Shown: in pieces, positions 56,904 to 64,000 of the stretch | Numbering within the stretch: the first letter of the stretch is position 1 | How the letters are laid out: the number at the start of each line of letters is the position of its first letter | NCBI GenBank assembly: GCA_942159475.1 | Contig: OW804102.1 | Coordinates: 23,316,684 to 23,380,683, forward strand | Direction of reading: 5' to 3' | Source of the DNA: Sthenelais limicola | Taxonomy: Eukaryota; Annelida; Polychaeta; Phyllodocida; Sigalionidae | Length of the DNA stretch: 64,000 nucleotides | Notes under the pieces: generated by a model | Told to the model about the DNA's origin: nothing | Seen by the model: only the letters and a program-made list of their open reading frames with translations | Databases searched by the model: none | Made by a program: the position numbers and the translations under genes

Positions 56904-57206
56904 ACAGTGGAACCTCTCTATTGAGACCACCCTTGAGACTGACCGATTTGTGGTCGCATAGCAAGATGGTCTCATTACAGGGGCTAATCTCATTTCCTAC
57001 CAATTATACACATGTCACTGTACTCTGCAAGAATAGATTGTATATTGTCATATTATTTTGTGTATCGATTAATAAACGTTTCTAAAAAAAAAAAAAAAAA
57101 AAAAAAATCTAATATTATAAGAGGAAAGCAATTTGAGACTGGGAGAAACTGGTCTTAAAAGAGGAGTGGTCTCTATAGAGAGGTGGTCTTTATGCGAGGT
57201 TCCACT
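56904..57206. mobile_element. Mariner-like MITE with internal poly(A)
   Basis: CAGTGGAACCTCTCTATTGA then GACCA is mirrored by TGGTCTTTATGCGAGGTTCC then ACTG, with TATA behind the right end. Inside, ATTAATAAACGTTTCT is followed by about 23 A (57086-57108), as if a polyadenylated transcript end had been inserted. Confidence 0.7.
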
Positions 57207-58271
57207 GTATATTAATTCATGAATATCATATTTTGTGATTTCCCTTATGTAATGTTTAATATAAAATAACCTTGCCAACTTTCCTTCTTAAGTGTGTTGA
57301 TGGATACACTAAAACTCATCACTTTTAAAACAAGGCCTGTTATATAATATTATAGTAAATTCAACGCAATATCTTATGTATATTGGTTTTCGGTTAGCTT
57401 CAACACAATGTAATGTACACGTCTCCTTTACCAACCGTCTCAAAAAACCCAGATTTATGACTGAAATGACGTTCAGAATACAACTTAACATACTCAGGCG
57501 AATTCTTGTCAAAAAGACAATATCAGATATACACCTGTAGATATACCCAACATTTATCACTATTCGACCAATGTCAGCAGAATATACCAAATGAGTAGAG
57601 CTGCTGGTTTTACATTTTCTGGTGTCCTGACATATCTACTCATTGAGTCACTCAGCTAACTAGGACTTGTGTTCACAAGGTGGCAGCAGCGCATCAAACC
57701 TCATGCAGTTGTACCTCTAACCGACCAGATGGCGCCCGTGAGTTGTAAACAGGCTGAATTCACTGTGAAACTGCATTCCTTTTGGCTGGAGTGCAAATAT
57801 ACTACATCTGCATGCATATCTCCTGACTTTGGTTAGGAGATCCAATGCTAATTCATCCTAGGGTTCTCTATCTGTTGTATGATGTATGTTTTTGTTTGTT
57901 GTTTTAGAAGTTAAGTTAGGATCAAAACCTCTTTTTTTGTCATCATTGTTCCAAATATTTATTCAACCTCTTTTTGCCACTTTAGCAATTATTGTCACTG
58001 CTTGGCGTTTTTGTGTGTGCTTTCTCTCCAAATTTTATTTTCAACATTTCGTAATGTACCTTCAGATCCATTTTAGGAGAACGTCTTTGCTAACTTCTTG
58101 TATTTCCATCTTTTCCCATAGTGTCTTAATAGTGAATAGAATGTTTTAAATTGAAGGTTCAATTGAGAATAACGATGACCCATTGTAACATTGTTCCAAA
58201 CTAAACTGAAATAAGTAAACATGGTACGAATAAGGACTATTGTTGACAATATCACATTATGCTGTACTCAC

Positions 58272-58316
58272 CATAATAAGCAATCCTGTTGTAGTTAACA
58301 CTTGGCTGATGACATT
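58272..58316 (-). CDS. Nicotinic acetylcholine receptor subunit, 45-bp exon
   Basis: Between TTTTCTTTCAG and gtgagt on the minus strand lies a 45-bp exon coding NVISQVLTTTGLLIM, phase 0 at both sides. Nicotinic receptor genes commonly have a 45-bp exon at this place, and the text resembles the usual ISQ...VLTTNVWL stretch, with the final W replaced. It joins in frame to the 110-bp exon. The upstream exon with the signal peptide was not found up to 64000. Confidence 0.88.
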
Positions 58317-61273
58317 CTGAAAGAAAAGAAAAGTAATCAGTCATTGCATACATTATGATCGAATTCCACTCTGAACAGGAGTACACTACTTATCAGAATT
58401 GCGTTTTTTAAATGTTTTCCCACAAGAACCCTTGCTCAGAATGTTTTTAAAGTTGGGGTGTCTAGTTTTGTAAGTAGCAAGAAGAGATCTATACCAAATT
58501 TCGCGACTATGTATTGAATACATATGCATATGAGGTCATCATAAGGAGGATATTTGACTACGTCACTGGTGATTGACCATCAAGATGTCCTAATGTTTTT
58601 TTGTTTTTTTTATTCAACATTTTTATACAGCAATACATGACTATTTGTCAAGACCAAAGCTCACAGGATCTATAATGATATTCTGCCTGGCGCTGTGTCT
58701 AGGATGGTTTTAACCATCATTGGAATCCACTTGATTTCATCTTTTTAAATATGATATCCCAAAATCATTTGTGACTTAAGACTCATTTTTGCTGTAACAC
58801 ATCACGAGTAGATACTGCTCTGGGCAAAAAGGGTTAGAGCGGACAAGAACGGATAAATCTGGAGAATGGGATGATATTGTATAAGTTTGGTATGTGCATG
58901 GCTTTCCCGACACTGGAGTAAGCCCACTGTTTTCGTCCTAATAAGCTTATAATGGGAGTTTGCGTTGTCCCTGAGGTTGGAGGGATCTGCTAGGCTCTGA
59001 GCCTAGACTATGGTTATGTTAATCTGCATTCTCAAACAGGCAGATATTCTGCTCAGGGGTGTATAGTCTAAGGTAGATAGCAAGATCCAAAGGAACAGCC
59101 CTCGGAACGAATAAGCAAAATCATAGGTCTTCACATTTGTGAAAGGGAGACGATTTCTCAGGTCACTTGCTAGCCATGATGTGCCTTGCATTCACTGCTC
59201 ATGTGTAGCTAATAAAGACCGTTAATAAGGTTACAGAAACATTGGGAAAACCCCAGCTGAATTTGATATAACCTGTATAATATTTCATCAAATATTATAT
59301 ATAGTAATTGTTATGGATAGTTCGTTGATCCACCTGATAACTAAATATCTAACATTATGTTTTTTCTTATCAGCATTATAATATTTACTTTGTTCACACT
59401 GGTCCCGCAAAGAGATACCATTCATTGATATATCATTCACAACAAAACGGTCTGCTTGGATCTTTTTGCGGGAACTCGGGGAAGTTAAACCGAGACCGAT
59501 TTACTGAGGTCACCTGGACTCTTGCATCGTTTTTTCACACAACCTAAGAAACCAACATTTTTCTAGATAGGAGGAAGGGAGGCATCGTATGCTGCATGAA
59601 TTACATTCATACGCACATTAGAAATTATCAGTACATGTTTGCTGTTTTGTTATATCATATTACGTAACAATGACGTAATAGTGATTAACCACATGATAAT
59701 TAATGACCTATTAGCTATGACCTATAATATGGATAATGACCCTCCTATATAAATAATTAATTGCAGTAGTATGCAAGTCTAGTAGAGAGGACAGGGTAGC
59801 AGCAGGGGACAGGTAAGGGATGTAAGGTCAACCAATGAGAGAGAAACATATATAATATAATATCAGTCATGTGAATCCAATGGATCGAGTGTGTACAATG
59901 AAATCTTCAGTCGGATCTCGTAATCCAAAGCCTCCGGACTCTATTTATTTCTTCTACTAAACGAGCTTCCCAATAGATATAGAATAGTCACATAACAATT
60001 ATAAGTTATAATGGAGATATAACACTGGAGATATTACAGTTTCCAGTAGGACATAATTTGATCGATATTATCCCGGATTCAATTGGTACAATAGACTCAA
60101 ACTTCTGCAGTATCAAACTCAAAATCCTAATAAAAAATCACCTGCTTTTGCGAATTCTCGACGAAGTTCGATCCTCAAGAAACGTTCATTGCTAAAGCTA
60201 GCAGTGGCAAACTGAAGGTACTTTACAACATAGCATAGATGGTAGAACACCATGACCGACCAGCAAGCTAGTTACAAAGACCTATTCCAGACATACACTG
60301 GTAACTATGACAAAAATCTCAGACACAGTTGACAACCAGGCTAGATGGTCGTTTTTAAACATGGAAATGTACATATCGAGCAGCCCGTCCAGTTGGTAGT
60401 TACTTGGACTCATGAATGAATAGATGCGATCTTGGGTCAAATACTGTGTACATTGCGTTATATTGTAGAAGGTAAATAGAAGAGAAAACACCGACTATTC
60501 TAATAATGCACATCATGATTAGGCAGTAACTATATGTTTTGATTACATAGTGAGGAGAATATACTTTAACAATCTGTTTTATTCCAGAAGTTGTAGAAAA
60601 ATCAATAACAAAACCAAGCCAAATCCGACTACTCTTTTCCAAGTTGATGCATTCAAACTGATGATGATCTGATCATGTTCTGTAATATTATTTTTGTCAT
60701 TGTCAAATGCTACTGCTTAATTCATCTTAGAAGACACTGTCGATGTAATCGTAAACTGAATGCCCTCAATGACTGTCCCATTTTCAATACATTTTGTGTA
60801 TTCATTACTCTGTGGCAGGGAGAGGACAACATTCAAAGAATAGTTTTCTCCTCTATGCCATAGAAAGGAAGAAAATGGAAAAATAATATGTTGTTACTAC
60901 TATTGCACTTTTACTATGGCTGTTACAAGTCGCAGTATGTGTGTCATTAATTCCCTTGAATATTGATCGATTTATAAACTAATTATCTAATTAATTAATT
61001 GATTAAAATACTTGGCATTTGATATCATCCAGTGCAAAGATTTATATGAACTGAAATCACAATGTTATATTAATATGAGAAGGAAATGACTGATATAAAA
61101 CGTGTCTTGAATGGGATTTACTCTTTGTTGAAGATCGTAATTAATGAGGTGTGAAGTTAGAATACCTTTGTGTGACTTCATCCAGATTTAGTGCAGTTTA
61201 ATTGTTTAAATGGCAAAGCATGAAACACCATTTACATAAGGTCGTATGCGTCTTTGGTAACTGATATTGCTGT
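58317..61273. other. Noncoding DNA upstream of the 45-bp receptor exon
   Basis: Probably receptor intron. 58720-58810 holds an end of the AAAATGAGTCACAAGTCG family (GACTTAAGACTCATTTTTGC). A pair of minus frames with hydrophobic text (60282-60642) has no family marks and no matching splice sites. Confidence 0.4.
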
Positions 61274-61993
61274 CAATAGGTAATTTGTATGTCTCACTGC
61301 GCATGTTTATTACAGTTTTGTCCATTTTGGGTCAGATTCTGGGGAATTTTGCGTGCACTTATGGTACTACAGACAGCTTGTTACCCTATAGCGAGTTTGC
61401 GTGCCTCCCATTGGCTGTGTGCGCCGACCCATCATGGACTAAAACCAATAATGCTATAGTGTGCTGTTATATATAACAACTTTTATTCAGTACACAACTT
61501 ACATAGTCTCATCATTACAGTCATATTACTGGATTTGGAGCTACCCTCTGTGTAGCAGATCTTCCTGATGGTCCAATCTACATTACATTTCTCTACAATA
61601 TTGAAAATATCTCCAGGTGTTTATTAGATGGTTCTTGCATCAATAACAGCTTGATTTATGAATTCAAATATCCTACATCTGTTACATAGTTCTCTATGGA
61701 TTCAGTTCATATCTGACTTGAAAATAAGTATAAATGTTTTTATCGAAAAATGCAAGGAGCTGTTCATCTATAGCATAGTGTGTGTAAATGCTCTATACAA
61801 ACGAAATGCATGATGGGCAAGATGCATTCTTGTTCCATGGCAATACCTAAATCCCTTGGTTACTCACAAGAGAGCACTGTTAAATATTCTACGGTGAATA
61901 TGAGCTTTTTTCTATAGCTTTTACACTGACATACAGCTCCCATAATTCCATGTTAATCAAGATTCAAGATGGCGGACATGCAAATCCACTATC
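61274..61993. mobile_element. Second copy of the CAATAGAGGACTTGCATG MITE family
   Basis: Ends as noted for 53833-54232; both contain CACTGCGCATGT(C/T)T(G/A)TTACAG and GATTCAAGATGGC(A/G)G near their ends. It is longer by about 320 bases, so it probably has a nested insertion. Confidence 0.55.
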
Positions 61994-62076
61994 AAAATGT
62001 TTAATATGGAAATTTTAATACACCTGATACTTTTATAAATTTCTTTTTGTTTCCCTGCATTTTCCATCTGTTACTG

Positions 62077-62425
62077 AAGAATGAGTCACAAGTCGCAGAA
62101 TTGATATTTTTTCAAAATGATCTATTCACAAGACCTCCTTGTAGAAATGTTCTTATTTCCGGAGTATCAAGTCCTTTAAGTTGTATGAATACGTGTACTT
62201 AATTTCAAAACAGTATGTTCCATATTATCATCCGATACATACCTTATTTAGCTACTTTATGAGTAACTGTCCACTCAGAAGTAGTCCAGATCTTTTCAAG
62301 CATACTTTTCAGATTTCTAAATGTTAACATCGTTGGAATCCACTTAATTTCATCTGTCTAAATATGATGATATCTCAAAACCCATTTCATGGCGCTTAGT
62401 ACTCATTTTACACTGTCACACATCT
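62077..62425. mobile_element. MITE of the AAAATGAGTCACAAGTCG family, copy
   Basis: GAATGAGTCACAAGTCGCAG at the left and GGCGCTTAGTACTCATTTTA at the right are worn inverted ends. The inside shares AATATGATGATATCTCAAAA with copy 2 (21767-22164). Confidence 0.65.
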
Positions 62426-63560
62426 CATTTATAAATAAGATTTTCAAAATCCAGGTCTGGATAGAACGGGAATGTGCCTGTAAGCCAGCCAGCTTGTACC
62501 ACTGGATTATCTCGTATCTAGTTGAGATACAGCTCCAACAGCACCACTAGTTTTTTTTAATCTGGTAGGAATTAATCTGAACAAATTCTCCCTTACTGCT
62601 TCTAACAATTGGATGGGGCGGGAGTACATTGCTCTGGGACGCCTGAGCCCAATGGTCACTCAATTGTCTGACCTTGTAAATGACCGCTATGGTTTGGTGT
62701 CTGCTATAGGGGGTTTGCCCTTGCAGCTGTGTATGTGTATTTCAACAGGGGAATTGTTCTCTAGTGCTCCCATGTTAAAGCTGCAAATGATGACGAGGAA
62801 CCTACGAGAAAAGATTGGTATTGAATTGTTGTATCATGATTTATACGACTGTTTAAGCATTATTTCCCGCCGTGGTTGACCCTCAGGGGTACTATGATCC
62901 AGGGGGTCCCAAGGGCCAGAGGCACTTGAACATATATGTGAGTCTTTGCGATTTCCAGTCTTCAGAATATATTATGTTGATTATACACTGAGTTATGGCA
63001 TTTCAAAGTTTTAGTGGCAGCCATGTTGCTTTTTTGCAATTTTGGACATGTTCCCCATCCTAGATTTTTCTAGACTTTTAGTATGATGATAAGGGCACTC
63101 AAGGTGCCCAGAACCGTTGATATCTTTTGTTGCAACTTGTCCGTCCTAGGTCAAACCCTATTTGTACTGGACTAAAGGAGGCGAGAATAAAACCGAGCAT
63201 AGAAAGAGACGGGAGTCTGGTTTTGTTCCTACCATTTCCAGAATTCAGTAAGAACCAATCTGGTTAGTGAATGGTGGTAATGCTTCGTTGTTCAATGTGG
63301 GAGAGAACAGCAGGAACACCATGAATTTACAAGGCACCAAATTCACTACATATATATATATTGTGTTCGTCTCATAAATCGACAAAGAGGAGATATGCTT
63401 CTGGAATTTAATCCAGGTCTTTCAGGACACACTTGAATTCAGACAAGACTTGTGGAAAATCCTGGAACCAGCTTATGAATAGGTAATCCGCTGTTTAATG
63501 TTTGACCACTAGAGCTGGACATAGAGATAGCTAGGGTAGTCCCAGTGGTCAATACTATAT
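62426..63560. other. Unassigned DNA with an orphan 88-codon frame
   Basis: 62613-62879 could encode 88 residues (plus strand), with balanced composition and a natural stop but no recognised motif. It might be a fragment of a mobile-element gene. The rest is noncoding. Confidence 0.25.
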
Positions 63561-63925
63561 GTGATGTGGTGCATACAAATGAGTCACAAGTAGCAAAACA
63601 ATTGATTTTGAGGTATCATCATATTTGAAAACATGAGATCAAGCCAGAGATTAGGACAGATATTAAATATTTTCATATTTCAAGTTTGATATTTCTATTT
63701 TTGAAACGTTTGCAATAATTCTGGGTGGGTAATTACCAGTAAAGTAACTAAATATACTCCATAGGATGACCTTAGAAACACAAGGATGAATGTAATATAC
63801 TGTCTTGAGATTAGTACATATATTCATATGACTTAAAGCGCTAAAGTCCCCAAAAGATGAAAATATTCCAACTTTAAAAAATTTCAGTTTTGCGACTTGT
63901 GACTTATTTCCCTCAGAAGACATCC
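63561..63925. mobile_element. MITE of the AAAATGAGTCACAAGTCG family, copy near the window end
   Basis: GTGATGTGGTGCATACAAAT then GAGTCACAAGTAGC at the left; TTTTGCGACTTGTGACTTAT then TTCCCTCAGAAGACATC at the right. The interior matches 54640-54980. Confidence 0.7.
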
Positions 63926-64000
63926 CAAATATTGTCACAACTAGTCTGGTGTTTGCCTAAATTGGACAAGAGGGAGTTTGATGATGGTATCTTAAGATGC

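Larger units (their letters stand above)
55661..58271. other. Receptor intron with nested MITEs
   Basis: About 2.6 kb. Holds an AGCTGCATTCTCAGCTA-family copy (56619-56895) and a mariner-like MITE (56904-57206). Other frames are unsupported. Confidence 0.5.

Noticed and set aside
60282..60642. Hydrophobic minus frames as the first receptor exon (signal peptide)
   Set aside because: No nicotinic receptor N-terminal marks and no splice site in the right phase to the 45-bp exon.

Overview
The window is metazoan genomic DNA, most likely from a marine invertebrate. It is AT-rich and gene-poor, its genes have introns with GT..AG borders, and it holds CR1/L2-type LINEs, a Ty3/Gypsy remnant, a Mutator-like transposase exon, a tRNA-derived SINE and many short inverted-repeat DNA elements. 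I cannot fix the phylum from sequence alone; echinoderm, hemichordate, cephalochordate and mollusc all remain possible.

Left part (1-8.6 kb). The window opens inside a Polinton/Maverick-type virus-like element. It has the C-terminal end of an F54H12.2-like (probable capsid) protein and, one base later, a complete adenain-like cysteine protease. After 1.5 kb without a gene comes the most unusual stretch. Two divergently transcribed genes encode single-pass membrane proteins with the same cysteine pattern around one LRR-like segment, so they look like diverged paralogues. Next are a five-exon gene for a 137-residue acidic protein with a SUMO-interacting-motif-like patch, and a convergent two-exon gene for a 299-residue protein with a PC4-like region, whose promoter shows a clean TATA box and a triple 10-bp repeat. 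The larger membrane protein carries four I-K-x-E motifs, one of them a full I-K-K-E-P-T-S-P. I infer that these genes may be cargo of the Polinton, but the element ends are not visible.

Middle (8.9-36.6 kb). This is a graveyard of mobile DNA: a truncated minus-strand Gypsy element with one probable LTR, a 583-bp TIR element, tail-to-tail LINE 3' ends, two 39/40-bp minisatellite arrays in inverted orientation, a 3.7-kb element with 5-bp target duplication and hAT-like ends, a 5'-truncated LINE, a MULE transposase exon, and a (G6A3)n array of about 70 units that follows a LINE endonuclease fragment.

Right part (36.7-64 kb). A rhodopsin-like GPCR exon (TM3-TM7) is followed at once by a 954-bp TTAA-flanked element. 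Then come a possible second GPCR remnant, a SINE head and a decayed retroelement envelope-like gene. The best host gene is a nicotinic acetylcholine receptor subunit on the minus strand, whose last four exons (58316 down to 51702) join in frame. It keeps the Cys-loop and the vicinal cysteines of an alpha-type subunit, but its pore segment is very divergent (Gln at -1', Arg at 12', Gly at 20'). Its first exon or exons lie beyond the recognisable sequence. The remaining DNA is noncoding, filled mainly with copies of three or four MITE families.
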